Below, piece after piece: positions 1 to 11,567 of a stretch of DNA of 64,000 nucleotides. Position numbers and translations under genes: made by a program. The DNA is from Psilocybe azurescens. Its lineage: Eukaryota; Basidiomycota; Agaricomycetes; Agaricales; Agrocybaceae. The first letter of the stretch is position 1, and every line of letters begins with the position of its first letter. Location of the stretch: assembly GCA_023853785.1 (NCBI GenBank), contig JAJIRX010000162.1:1-64000 (forward strand). Direction: 5' to 3'. The notes under the pieces are model-generated. The model made no database searches and was not told where the DNA came from. It saw only the letters and a program-made list of their open reading frames with translations.

Positions 1-587
1 TGTCTATGTCTGTAGCAGCTATACATATGGTCAGCAATGTCCTCTCCATTTCTAAGCTCTAAGGACTATATGCCACATTCAAAATTGTCAACTCCATCAC
101 CATCCACAAAACCTGATACGTATCATGCAGACACGCTGGCCAGAATCAGAAATTTCAAGCTTCGCTGCTTATAAGATCTTCACCTCATTTGCAAGGCAGA
201 TGGGTATCTTTTAGCTCTTCACCTCATATACAAAGCAAACATACTTCATTTTCATCGCCAATATGCAATTCTCCAGTTCTAGACCAGCAATCTCCAATCA
301 TAACGAGTCACCGACACCTATCTCTAGCTTTGTCTTCTCAGAAACATTCTGATTTCTTATCTCTCCAACTCCTACATGGCCTCTCAAACTCTGGGTATCT
401 CCTCTGTCTCATCTTCAAGTGAATCTATTATCAATACTAGTCATCATCAACATTCTATAAAGCCTATTTTTCCAAAAAGCACCAGTTCAAGAAAAACATC
501 AGCCCAAAAACATGTCATTAATATCATCCAGCACATTCTATAAGAAGAAAACACCATCTCTGAAACTTTTCCTGTCGAAAAAACTAG
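1..587. other. No recognisable gene
   Basis: This is AT-rich sequence with only short open frames and no protein similarity I recognise. It is the left flank of the TIR element that starts at 598. The pre-insertion target (positions 588-597 joined to 1825 onward) does not reveal a gene either. Confidence 0.5.
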
Positions 588-597
588 CCCATGTTCA

Positions 598-1814
598 GTA
601 CTTTACAGTGCCCCATGGGTACCGGTCGGAACCGCTTGGACCCAGTCGGAACTGATCAGAACTGGTCAGAATCCAATTGGAATCCACTTGGACCCACTTG
701 GAACCAGTCGGAATCCGGTTGGAATTTCTCATAATGTGACTTAATCAGTGTATAATACAATGCTTAATCAGCATTATATAATAATTGCTTACATAAGCTT
801 ATAAATAATGTATTCAAATCACATGATATTGTATGCTTAGTCAGTATTATATAACATTTCTTACATAAGCTCTTAAGTAATCCATTCAGGTCACATGATA
901 TTTGTAATAAATGTGAAATTATAAAATACACTCAACAGGAATTGAACCAACAGCTTCATATATATTAATTCTATACACACATTACCAACTACACTATTAT
1001 TGCTTGTGGTATTATCAACATTTTATAAATTATATACCATTCTTTACAACACCCAATAATATATTCTGGCACTTCCTCTGAAGCTATACCCACATATTAT
1101 ATATCAAAATGATCAGAAAATTGAGGGCAATGCATCTGTAATTACACTATTATCAGAATATTATGTCAGCATGTTCAATATACAAAATACTGTAAATTTG
1201 AATATATATAGATATTGTAAACTACATTTTGCAACAAAATAGCACTCTGTTAGCTATATATTAATAGTGTTACAATAATAGAAATTAATTGAATACAAAG
1301 ATTAATTTTATTCAAGACATTTAGATTATATAAGCACAGATTTATATGAAAAATAGGTATTTCTTTACCAGAAAATTTTTAATTTTATATAACTATTACA
1401 TAAACATATTCTCCTCAATTTTACAATTCTAACAATACCAAATTTGTCACAAACTGTTGAGATCTATGTATACTTTTTGTGTTATTACTTGCTGAGCTGT
1501 AAATAGTATGCTGACATAATGTAGTTCCGCTTGGTACCACTTGGATTCCACTCAGAATTGGGTCTAATTGGGTTTCAAATTTGATGAATACCACTTGGAT
1601 TCCAGTTGGATTCTGATCGGATTTTGGTCGGACTTGTTAACAGTGGAACTGGTCGGTACTGGTAGTTCCGATCGGAATCCAGTCGGAATCTGGTCGGAAA
1701 AATTTGGACATTTTACTGCTAATTTGGCAGGGACACTGCCAAATAAAATTCCAGTCAGAACCGGTCGGAATCTGACCGGTTCCGATCGGTACCTGTGGGG
1801 AGTGTAAAGACCTC
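598..1814. mobile_element. TIR element, family A copy 1 (non-autonomous)
   Basis: A 1,217-bp element flanked by a perfect 10-bp target duplication, CCCATGTTCA at 588-597 and 1815-1824. Imperfect terminal inverted repeats read GTACTTTACAGTGCCCC at the left and, on the opposite strand, GAGGTCTTTACACTCCCC at the right. Inside each end lies an array of degenerate 10-11-bp units of the type GGTCGGAATC, ACTTGGATTCC and GATCGGAACC. The centre is AT-rich and holds a tRNA-like module on the minus strand. There is no transposase ORF. An inverted copy lies at 40219-41402. A 10-bp duplication suits Mutator-like elements (9-11 bp), but that assignment is inference. Confidence 0.9.
931..1006 (-). promoter_or_regulatory. 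tRNA-like Pol III module in TIR element A1
   Basis: Read on the minus strand, an A-box-like TAGTGTAGTTGG (985-996) is followed about 40 nt later by a perfect B-box GGTTCAATTCC (938-948). This is the internal RNA polymerase III promoter arrangement of tRNA genes and tRNA-derived SINEs. By eye the acceptor and D stems do not pair, so it is not a functional tRNA. The same module sits at the corresponding place in the second copy at 41 kb. Confidence 0.6.
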
Positions 1815-1824
1815 CCCATGTTCA

Positions 1825-2151
1825 TGCATATCGGAGTCGCACCCTGACAACATCTATTCAAGCCGCTAGGATTGCAAAAAAACTGGCCTCTGATTTGTCC
1901 ACTGTATCCACATTTCAAATGTGATTGCAGAAAGAATACAATGCTGTGCTAAAGCTTTCTGAAGCTCTTCAAAAGTACATCCACATCGTTCACATTATTC
2001 TACATTTATCTAATATTAGACTCTCAGATGATTACTAATTTCTATATGACTCAATATACACTTCATGTCGTATCACACGCTAATATATTTGTTATTATCT
2101 CTTTTCATCTACCAGCTTTATCACTGCTCATCTATTTTCTCTTATTCTATC
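1825..2151. other. Spacer between TIR element and Plavaka ORF
   Basis: Non-coding AT-rich sequence that probably belongs to the 5' part of the Plavaka transposon. I could not define its terminal repeat. Confidence 0.4.
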
Positions 2152-5100
2152 ATGAGCTATTGTTGTGAGGCTACATGTGGTAGATATTTCAAAACATCCA
2201 AAGGCCTCAATTCACATCTCAGCACTGCCAAATCATGCACTTGGTATATGAAAGGAAAGCTACGGAACTTGGGACCTGTAAACACCAGCATTTCAACGAG
2301 ACATCAAAATGAAACAGAAGAGCAAGCAGAAGGTGGAGATCCATTCAACGTTAGTCTAGATGGTGATGAAAATCTTCCAGAAGAGCAGGATTGGGACAAC
2401 TACGATCCAATGAATCATGAGGACTTTGATTTTGATATGTCAGCTCTTCAAGCAGGTGGAAGCCATCGAGATGAGTTCCACTTCATTCCCAACACTCCAG
2501 AGCTACCAGAGGATGGCGTTGAAGGAGAAGATGGACCTGGTCCACAAACCGCTGCCAATAGGATCCAGTCAGCTGCTTTGCACTATAGTAAAGTTTTGGA
2601 TGATAATGAAGATGATCACACAATTATATGGACCAAGAATGCTGGTGATATCATTCGCCACGTCATACCTCCCAAGTATATGCCAGAAGAAGAAAATACC
2701 ACCATTGGAGCGAGTAAATTTTTTCCCTTTGCCTCAGAGCTTGACTGGAAAGTTGCTCAGTGGGCAGTGATGGATGGACCTGGTCATAACGCATTTGATA
2801 GACTGCTGGCCATACCAGGAGTGAGCATCATTTATTCATATTTAGTGTGTTTTGCTAAAATTTCACGAAGGTGGTAGAAAAATTAGGCCTTTCATACAAG
2901 AACATACGAGTCCTTCATCAAAAATTAGACGACATACCAGAAAAGGCAGGAGAGTGGCAGACAAAACATCTATTTTTCAAGGACAAACCTAGTGAAACAT
3001 TCACAATCCGCTTTCGTGATCCTATTGCTGCTATTCAAAGCTTGTGGAAAGATCCTCATTTCTCTAAGGATATGGTGTATGCACCTGCCAAGATATTCTC
3101 AGGTGAAAACTCTGGGGAAATCGTATATTCTCAGAAATGTGGACAGGAAAATGGTGGCATGTTTTACAGGTACATTTTACTGTTTTTGGGAGGATTTCTT
3201 ACTCAGCTTGTATATTTCAGTCAATGCTGCCACTTGGTGCTACTGTTGCTTCTGTTATCATAGCCACCAACAAGATGCAGCTTACTCAATTTTCAGGAAA
3301 TAAATCTGCTTACCCGGTATATCTCACAATCGGAAACATTCCAAAAGCTACATGACGCAAGCCTTCCAAACATGCCTGTGTCCTAATTGCATATCTGTCA
3401 GTTGACAAACTTGATCGGTCCAAAATGAATGATCAGCAGCATCGGTCCCGTGTCCAACGTATTTTCCATGATTCCATGCGCATTGTCCTTCAGCCTTTAA
3501 TTGATGCTGGTCAAAAGGTGTGGAGATGGTCAGCGCTGATGGAGCTGTTCGCAAAGTCCATCCAATCCTTACCTGCTATGTCGCTGATTATCCAGAACAA
3601 TGTCTTGTAACATGCACCAAGTATGGAACATGCGTCAAATGCAAGGCTCCAGCTATAGAACTTGGAAACAAAGAACCTCATGAGCGAAGAACTCAGGAGT
3701 GGACAAAATCCATACTTCAAGAGAGTAACCAACATGCAAATGGGAATCCAAATTCATTCCATAACTTTTGCATGTCATATGATGTGGTGGGTAGCGTTTA
3801 TCAACCTTTTGGGATGGATTTCCTCTTACCAATATTCATCGATCTATTACACCAGATGTTTTGCATCAGCTGTATCAAGGGGTGTTCAAACATCTGGTAG
3901 CTTGGTGTCAGAAAATTCTATCCCCTGCTCAACTGGATCAACGTATACGATGTCTTCCTATTGGATATGGGCTACGTCATTTCAAAATGGAATATCTGCA
4001 CTTTCGCAAATCTCAGGTCCAGAGAGGAAAAATATGGGTAAAATTCTACTTGGTTGCCTAATTGGAAGCATACCTACCAAGGCTGTGGTCGCTATCACTG
4101 CTCTTCTTGACTTCATTTATCTTGCTCAGTATACTACACACAGTACAGAAACACTTGGCTATCTTCAGAGTGCATTGAATACATTTCACCAACATTGCGA
4201 CTACTTTATCCAAACAGGAGTACGAAAGGACTTCAACATTCCAAAATTCCATTCTCTTCTACACTATGTGGAGGCTATCAAACGTTTGGCACTACTGACA
4301 ACTACAACACTGAGCTATTTGAACGGCTTCATATTGATTTTGCCAAACATGGATGGAGAGCTACAAATCAGAGAAATGAATTTCCTCAAATGATTCGCTG
4401 GCTTTCTCGTGGAGAAAAGATTGTGGGTTTTGACATCTATCAAAAATCACTGCAATCATCCAAATCATCACCGGCATCCCAATTTACACAAGTCAAAACC
4501 AAACAGCTTTTTGATAATCATGGCGACATTGAAATGGCTCCTCCTACCTCCAGTGCTATAATGCCTTTCAAGCAGCTTCAAAAGCCACCTATATCGATTT
4601 CTAAAGAGCCTAATTTTCCCAACCGATCACTTTCCATTATTGAAGAAAAACATATGGCACCACATTTTTCCTATTATTTGGAGGTTTTTTTAAACCAATA
4701 CTCCGATACTCCTACTACCAATCAAAATTTGGGTAATATACCACTTCCATTCACAAAAGTTGATGTTTACAACATGTTTCAATTCCATCCTGAAGTAATT
4801 GACGATGAAAATGACATGGAGGAAAACGATATTGTTAAGGCTCTTCCAAAGTCTGACAAACTTCCACATGGCCGATTTGATACCGTTGTTGCTATTGTCA
4901 ACGTTGATGCAGAATCAACAGGACTGATAGGTATGATATAGACTTTATATTGATTCCAAATTGCGGGCTAATCTTCATTTTTTAGGGACAAAAATTGGTC
5001 GTGTTTGTGTTATATTTACTCTGCCAAAGTTCACAGAGACATATGCTGGTAGAGCTCTATCATCACCAATATGGCCAAAAGGACCTTTGGCATATATTGA

Positions 5101-5297
5101 ATGGTATTCACCTTTATCTAAAAGAGCAGAAGAACATCATGGTATGATGTATCGCATTAAAACAGTGATGACTACAACAACTCCTACAAGGCCACAAGGC
5201 ACAATTATACCTCTGGCCAATATACAACAAAGCTGTATGCTATTTCCTGCTTTTCCCCAGGGGTCTGTCCCTCCTGAATGGTCTTCTGCAAATATTT
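2152..5297 (+). pseudogene. Plavaka-type transposase, 5' part, interrupted
   Basis: This is a remnant of a Plavaka (CACTA-related) DNA transposase, a family abundant in Agaricomycetes. The preferred start is the ATG at 2152. It is followed by a C2H2-like segment (CCEATC..F..SKGLNSH) typical of the N-terminus of these proteins. Further on come family segments such as LTQFSG..YPVYLTIGNI (about 3280-3340), YVADYPEQCLVTC (about 3570-3610), ITPDVLHQLYQGVFKH (about 3850-3895) and TTDNYNTELFERLHIDFAKH (about 4290-4355). The frame shifts many times between about 2870 and 4990, so no full protein can be made. The reading frame stops being Plavaka at 5297, where the copia 5' LTR begins, and resumes at 11020. 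Family assignment is from memory of these motifs. Confidence 0.85.
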
Positions 5298-5702
5298 TGT
5301 TGGAATGTCAAGGTGCGCATAGACTGCATACCGTCGGATAAAGGGCAGTATTACGAATCAGTACCAAGGAAATGTATAGCATGGTGCACGACGTATAGGT
5401 CGTGCACCATACGGTCTCTATTTCATCTATCTTTCTTGTTTTATTTTCATATCCATTCTGGTATCGCGTAGCATATAGACAGGACTCGACATATCTCGTA
5501 TAACAGACCGTTGTTTATTTTATTCCCTCCCTCAGTTGATCTAACAGATCTCTGAGGTGAGCCTACTATTTACTTACATTTCATTACACCTATACTCACA
5601 GTATCGTAGCCTTACGATTATCTATTTCTTATAGGTACATTACAACAATATATTAAGTTGATCTAACAGATCTCTGAGCCTTACGATTATCTGTTTCTTA
5701 TA
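5298..5702 (+). repeat. Copia 5' LTR
   Basis: A 405-bp LTR starting TGTTGGAATGTCAAGG. It contains a perfect hairpin at 5381-5410 (12-bp arms ATGGTGCACGAC and GTCGTGCACCAT, 6-nt loop). Towards its 3' end the phrases TTGATCTAACAGATCTC and CCTTACGATTATCT each occur twice. The first nucleotide was fixed by the TATTT target duplication. Confidence 0.93.
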
Positions 5703-5715
5703 GGTTATGGGCCCC
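5703..5715 (+). promoter_or_regulatory. Copia primer binding site, initiator-tRNA half type
   Basis: GGTTATGGGCCCC follows the 5' LTR immediately. Drosophila copia uses a near-identical site, GGTTATGGGCCC, complementary to the internal end of the 5' half of initiator tRNA-Met rather than to the tRNA 3' end. The match suggests half-tRNA priming here too. Confidence 0.7.
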
Positions 5716-5782
5716 GAACTCAGACCTTAAATCCAGAATTAACTCAAAGCTTTATTCCTCAAAACTTCACAATATATTTACC

Positions 5783-6712
5783 ATGTCTGTCACCACTAAA
5801 CTAGGCGACGACTTCCTTCGCATCCCTAAACTAGACGCCGCCGGTACCAACTGGGTCGTCTACCGTGACCGATTCCTACTCTCCATAGATGCCCACGGGC
5901 TAGGGGAGCACCTGGACGACACGGGGGAAGCCCCAACAAACCCGCACCCTGCGCTGACAGACGGATCGTCGCAGACGCTTCACCGCAGAAGAAAAGCTAG
6001 CGGTTGCGGAGTATGTGAAAGCCAACAAAATATGGAAGCAAGAGGAGGTGGTTGTACGCCAGCAGCTCGCTAGCACGATCCCAGACACTTTGTTCCTCAA
6101 GACTCGACTTCTCCTCACCGTCGAGGCAATGTGGAACGCCCTGGAGGATAATTTCCAGGTCAAATCCCGTATGGTTTCTGTTGACCTACGCCGCCGACTT
6201 CAGGAAGAACGCTGCGCAGAGAAAGGAGACATATGCGCACATTTTGCCAAGCTCAGGCTGATGCGTGAGGAGCTCAGCTCCATGGGACACCCAGTTGGCG
6301 ATAGCGAATTCTACGCATCATTATGGGATCCCTCCCAACCTCCTCACGACTCCTTTGTGTCAGTTATAGATGCAACATTCGAACCACAGTTGCCACTCAC
6401 CTTTCCCTGTCCGTCATTGCCTCAACCTCCCACGCCGCTCCCAGTCCATCCCCGGAAAATCTTATGACCACTGTGATTGAGGAATACGAACGCCAATCTC
6501 TCAGATCGAAGAACGGCAAGAAAGACACTGACAACGTCGCCTTCTATTCCAATGACAATCAGAAGGGGAACCGAGACGGCGTCGAATGCTTCAATTGCCA
6601 TAAACCCGGCCACTATAAATCTGAATGCTGGAACAAAGGTGGCGGCAAAGAAGGGCAATGCCCAAAGCGTGCTAAAGGGAACGGCAGGTCGAAGGAAAGG
6701 GTAAAGACTTGA
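5783..6712 (+). pseudogene. gag: Copia gag region
   Basis: The gag reading frame starts at the ATG at 5783, shifts frame near 5990 and again near 6320, and ends at about 6712. The last part carries a retroviral zinc knuckle of the CX2CX4HX4C type, seen as CFNCHKPGHYKSEC at about 6590-6630. This is the nucleocapsid-like RNA-binding motif. The segment between gag and protease (6720-7220) is acidic and serine-rich and also frame-shifted. Confidence 0.8.
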
Positions 6713-7222
6713 AAGAATCAAAAGATTCCAAAGTCGAGCGACAAAGGAAAAGAGAAGGAGAAGGACGATAAGTCAGACAAGGCCAACACAGCAAAGGACG
6801 ACTTACCAGCAGAAGCGTGGGCCACAATGGTCGACGATACCCCTGACATCCCTCTCAGTCTAGAATACCTCAATGATCGCATCGATATCTTTAAATATAT
6901 GCGCGAACAGCGCGAGGAGCACCCACAAGCCGTGGACGTGAGCTGTGAATATGAATCAGACAGCGACAGCACCACCACGGATCCTGACATGCCTGGGTTA
7001 ATGGCAGCATCTGACTCTGAGGACGAAGATGACAAGGACTTACCTCGACGAAGTCACTGAATTCTGACGACAACGAAAGCGACAATGAGGATATGCCAAA
7101 CCTCCAGTCGGATTCGGATTCGGACTCAGATGACGACGAACGTGACAACACATCCTTCGATGATTTCTTGGATGAGGAATCAAGTGTCGAGACTGATTCG
7201 GACTTCAACGATATGATGATCT

Positions 7223-10200
7223 TTGAAGATGCCGACGAGGGAGGACTATGAGTGGGAAGACTACGTTAGTGACAACGACGCAGCATACAAAACCACCTAC
7301 ACAGTGGAGGAACTCACCACCCCTTCTGCCGAGGCACACATCGACCTCTATGACTCGGGCACCACACGCCATATGTCGGGGGCAAAGGACAGATTTATAA
7401 ATCTGATCCCTATCGAACCTAAATCCATCGCTGCCGCAGACAACAGATCGTTCAGTGCTACGGCAAAGGGGACATACTAATCCACGTACCTAACGGTTCC
7501 TCTGGAGTCTCCCAAGTCCTCTTGAAGGACGTTCTTTATGCCCCATCGATGGGCGTCACCCTAGTGTCAATCAGTCATATCGTGGAAAGCGGCACATCAG
7601 TCCTATTCGCTAAAACCTCCTGTCAAATATACGACAAGGACCAAATATGTATCGGAAACATACCTGTACGAGGGCGGACTCTATCGAGTATACGCCAGAT
7701 TGCCACATAGTGAATTTGCTGGTAAATCAAAGGTTCTAGTCAGCATCGACGAACTGCATCGCCATCTTGGACACGTCTCACATGCGAGAGCGAAATACCT
7801 TGTCGATAACGAACTGGTAGTCGGTGTCGAGCTCGATCCCATGAGTAAACCATCCGTATGCGAAAGCTGCGAATGGTCGAAGGGACAACGAAAGGCTATA
7901 CGCGAGGGAAAAGGCAAATGAGTGAGCAGAAGCTGTAGGCGATGAAATCCACTCGGACCTATGGGGGCCAGCACCGGTTGAATCTATCAATTGTATGCGC
8001 TACTATGTCAGCTTTACGGATGATCACAGTCGATACACGAACCTGTACTTCCTGGGCGCTCCAAAGACAAAACCTTCAAGCCTACCTCGAATACGAAGCA
8101 TGGCTGTTCACCCAGTTCGGCATCCGCATCAAGATGCTGCACTCAGATCGAGGGAGGAGAGTTCCTAAGCAATGAATTCTCATCACATCTCAAAACGCAA
8201 GGGACAGTACGAGCACTCACCGTACACGATACACCAGAGTACAATGGCGTCGCGAGAACGCCTCAATCGAACTCTCCTGGCAAAGGTTCGAGCAATGCTG
8301 CATGACAGCAAATTGCCAAATTTCCTTTGGGCTGAAGCTGTACGTCATGCAGTATACCTGAAGAATCAAACCTGGACACGTACCCTCGATAATGCTACTC
8401 CGTACAAGGTATTCACCTCGAACAAGCCCGACCTCACCAACTTGCCAGTATGGGGATGCCGCGTTCTGTGTACATGACGCCAAGAACAACAAGTTGGGCC
8501 CTAGATCGAAATTAGGATTCTGGGTTGGATTTGACGAAGAATCAAACGCTCACCATGTTTATTGGCCCAAAAACGCTCCGTCACTGTTGAACGCAGCGTC
8601 AAGTTTAATTTTGATTAAGAGATTCTTGTCGACGCGTCTACATTACCTGATGCGGTAAACGACATCATCCCAACTCCACCACCACCAACAACCCTGCAAC
8701 GCCACACTCTCCCAAAACAGAAACGCCCACTAAGGCCACCGTTGAAGACGTGAATGAAGATGAAGATGAGGACAAAGAAACGGCGGAACCTACCGACCAC
8801 GTCCCTGTTGATGAATTCCAGCCACATCGTAGCTCTCGCGATTTCGCACCGAGTCCGACTATGTCCGTCGTCTTCGAGAAGGTGTTGGCCTTACGAGCGC
8901 ACGCCCGTCAGCGTCGCTTTTGCCAAAAGGTGTGCAGGAGGCGAAAGAAAGTGGAGGAATGGCGAATGAGGAAGAGGATGAATGGGAGATGGTGGAGGTG
9001 GCTGAACATGCCATGTCAGCTGTAATGGCTGGGGCGGAAGGGCTAACCCCAACGTTTGAGGAAGCTCAATCCCGTGCGGATTGGCCTAAATGGGATGAAG
9101 TGATCAAAAGGGAATTAGAATCCCTGAAGCGAAATAACACCTACCAGGTCGTCAAACGTCCACCCAAAGGAACGAACATTATCAAGTGTCGATGGGTTCT
9201 CCGGATCAAGAAGAACTCTGCAGGTGAAATCGATAAATACAAAGCACGGCTCGTAGCTAAGGGTTTTACTTAAATTTACGGAATTGACTACCTCGAAACG
9301 TACTCACCTGTTGCCAAAATCACCAGCTTCCGAATCCTCCCTCGCACTGCAGCTAACGATTGGCCTTGCGACAGCTTCGATTTCGACACAGCCTACCTCA
9401 ATAGCACTTTGGGGGAGCATGAAGAGACTTACCTAGAACAGCCCGCCCACTATGCGACAGAAAACAGTCGCACTCACGTCTGGAAGCTCAAGAAGACCTT
9501 GTATGGTCTCAAACAGGGAGCTAAAAATTGGTATGACGCTCTTCACAAAGCGCTTATTGATTTCGGGTTTGTTCGTACAGAAGCAGATCATGGCGTCTTC
9601 GTAAAGAAGACAGGGAAAGATTCCCTCTTCCTAGCTGTCCATGTCAACGATTGCCTCATTACAGGCACTTCCCCTTCCCTCATCGCCGCTTTCAAGGCCA
9701 ACATGCACAAGAAATACAAGCTTACGGACCTAGGACCCATTGAATGGCTCTTAGGAATCAAGGTCACTCGCAATCGAAAGGAACGCACTATCGCATTATC
9801 CCAACACGCTTACATCGAAAGTATTATTACGTGTTTCAACTTCAACGACCTCAAGCCATCTGCAGTCCCCATGCATCCCAACATCATCCTCAGTGAATCT
9901 CAATGCCCAACACGCATTGCCGACATCGAGAAAATGAAGCATGTACCATACCAAGAAGCCGTGGGCTCTCTCAATTATGCTGCAACTGGCACCCGCTCCG
10001 ACATCACATTCGCTGTCTCTACCTGTGCGCGTTTCTGCAACAACCCCGGGTGGGACCACTGGGAAGCGGTAAAAACAATATTTCGTTATCTCAAGGGGAC
10101 CCAGCAGCTCGAACTCATATACGGCGGTGTCAATCGAGGCCTGGAAGGCTACGTCGACGCCGACGGTTCCTCCCAAGATCACAGACGCGCTATTTCAGGC

Positions 10201-10606
10201 TATGTATTTCTCATCGACGGGCGGCGCCATCTCCTGGTCCTCGAAGAAACAAGAGCTCGTTACACTTTCAACCACGGAGGCCGAGTACGTCGCCCAAACG
10301 CACGCCGCCAAAGAAGCCATCTGGCTTCGCCGACTTCTAGGGGAGTTATTCACCCCACTTTCTGAACCCACAACTCTCTTCTCTGACAGTCAGTCAGCCA
10401 TCGCACTCGCCAGCGACGGACACTATCATGCCCGCACCAAGCACATCGATATACGCTATCATTTTATTCACTACATCATCGACAAGGGCGCTATCAAATT
10501 GATCTACTGCCCTACGGACAACATGGCTGCTGATACACTCACCAAAGTGTTACCCAGCATCAAAGCGAAACATTTCGCGGTGGCTCTCGGATTGCACACA
10601 ACTTGA
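7223..10606 (+). pseudogene. pol: Copia pol: protease, integrase, RT, RNase H
   Basis: Domains in order: aspartic protease with DSGTTRHMSG (about 7350-7380); GAG-pre-integrase zinc region with HRHLGHVSHA and CESCEW (about 7760-7880); integrase core with LHSDRG (about 8135-8152), frame-shifted directly after; reverse transcriptase from about 9060 (PKWDEVIKRELESL, CRWVLRIKKN, KARLVAKGF) through KTLYGLKQG (about 9495); RNase H at the end (STTEAEYVA, SDSQSAIALA, ARTKHIDIRYHFI) with a stop at 10604-10606. The RT active site reads AVHVNDCLI, so the first catalytic Asp of the xxDD box is Asn. An in-frame stop follows KARLVAKGFT at about 9271. The element cannot be autonomous as sequenced. Confidence 0.9.
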
Positions 10607-10613
10607 AGGGGAG
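10605..10613 (+). promoter_or_regulatory. Copia polypurine tract
   Basis: GAAGGGGAG lies directly before the 3' LTR and overlaps the pol stop codon. This is the expected position and composition of the plus-strand primer. Confidence 0.8.
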
Positions 10614-11019
10614 TGTTGGAATGTCAAGGTGTGCATAGACTGCATACCGTCGGATAAAGGGCAGTATTACAAATCAGTACCAAGGAAATGTATAGCATGG
10701 TGCACGATGTATAGGTCGTGCACCATACGGTCTCTATTTCATCTATCTTTCTTGTTTTATTTTCATATCCATTCTGGTATCGCTGTAGCATACAGACAGG
10801 ACTCGACATATCTCGTATAACAGACCGTTGTTTATTTTATTCCCTCCCTCAGTTGATCTAACAGATCTCTGAGGTGAGCCTACTATTTACTTACATTTCA
10901 TTACACCTATACTCACAGTATTGTAGCCTTACGATTATCTATTTCTTATAGGTACATTACAACAATATATTAAGTTGATCTAACAGATCTCTGAGCCTTA
11001 CGATTATCTGTTTCTTATA
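10614..11019 (+). repeat. Copia 3' LTR
   Basis: A 406-bp partner of the 5' LTR. Four of the roughly six differences between the two are CpG in the 5' copy and TpG or CpA in this copy. One of these breaks the hairpin at 10697-10726. Confidence 0.93.
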
Positions 11020-11092
11020 TATTTTAGACTCCACAAACACATTTTTTGTTAATAACTGGTTAAGTAAATATAGCTATCAAACTATATGGTAG
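11020..11092 (+). pseudogene. Plavaka transposase, C-terminal end
   Basis: After the copia element and its TATTT duplication, the Plavaka reading frame continues to a stop at 11090-11092 (segments FFVNNWLSKYSYQTIW). Joining 5297 to 11025 restores the uninterrupted C-terminus, including the family-typical aromatic FFVN ending. This shows that the copia insertion split the gene. Confidence 0.8.
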
Positions 11093-11367
11093 TTCTTTAA
11101 TAAAGCTTTGCATATTACTTGTTATATATTGTGAACAATGAGAGGAATTTTAAATCCACTTGATGTATTTTTTCAATACACAAACTACTTAAGACAATCT
11201 GGGGAAAAAAATTCTTTAGTAATTGCTTAAAGATTTCTGAGAGTTTTACGTATATCTTTAATTTCCCAAAGACTCTAAAGCAGCTTGGGGAAAATTAAAG
11301 ATCAGAAGTTACTTTGTAAATATGTCATTTACCTAAGTTGATCTGAGATCAAAAGTCATTTTCCTGA

Positions 11368-11567
11368 TGTATTTATAATTCTGAATTAAAAGACTTACTA
11401 GGGTATTGAATGCCCACTTAAAGGAGGACTTATCACTCCCCCAGCTTTTTTTTTAAGAATTCCCTTATTCCTCACTGATTCTCTGTACAATTATTTTAGC
11501 ACTAGATCCCTTTAAATGGGCATTCAATACCCAAGTAAGTCTTTTAATTCAGAATTATAAATATACT
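11368..11567. repeat. Fold-back inverted repeat
   Basis: Arms of about 57 bp (11368-11424 and 11509-11567) are nearly perfect inverted copies around an 84-bp loop. The outer ends read GTATTTATAATTCTG and its complement. No coding content. It looks like a fold-back element or the paired ends of a deleted element. Confidence 0.8.

Larger units (their letters stand above)
5298..11019 (+). mobile_element. Ty1/copia LTR retrotransposon
   Basis: A complete element with 405- and 406-bp LTRs that begin TGTTGG and end TTATA. It is flanked by the 5-bp target duplication TATTT (5293-5297 and 11020-11024). It has a primer binding site right after the 5' LTR, a purine tract before the 3' LTR, and gag, protease, integrase, RT and RNase H remnants in the usual copia order. 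The LTRs differ at only about six positions, so the insertion is recent, yet the internal region carries several frameshifts. It sits inside the Plavaka transposase gene in the same orientation. Confidence 0.95.
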
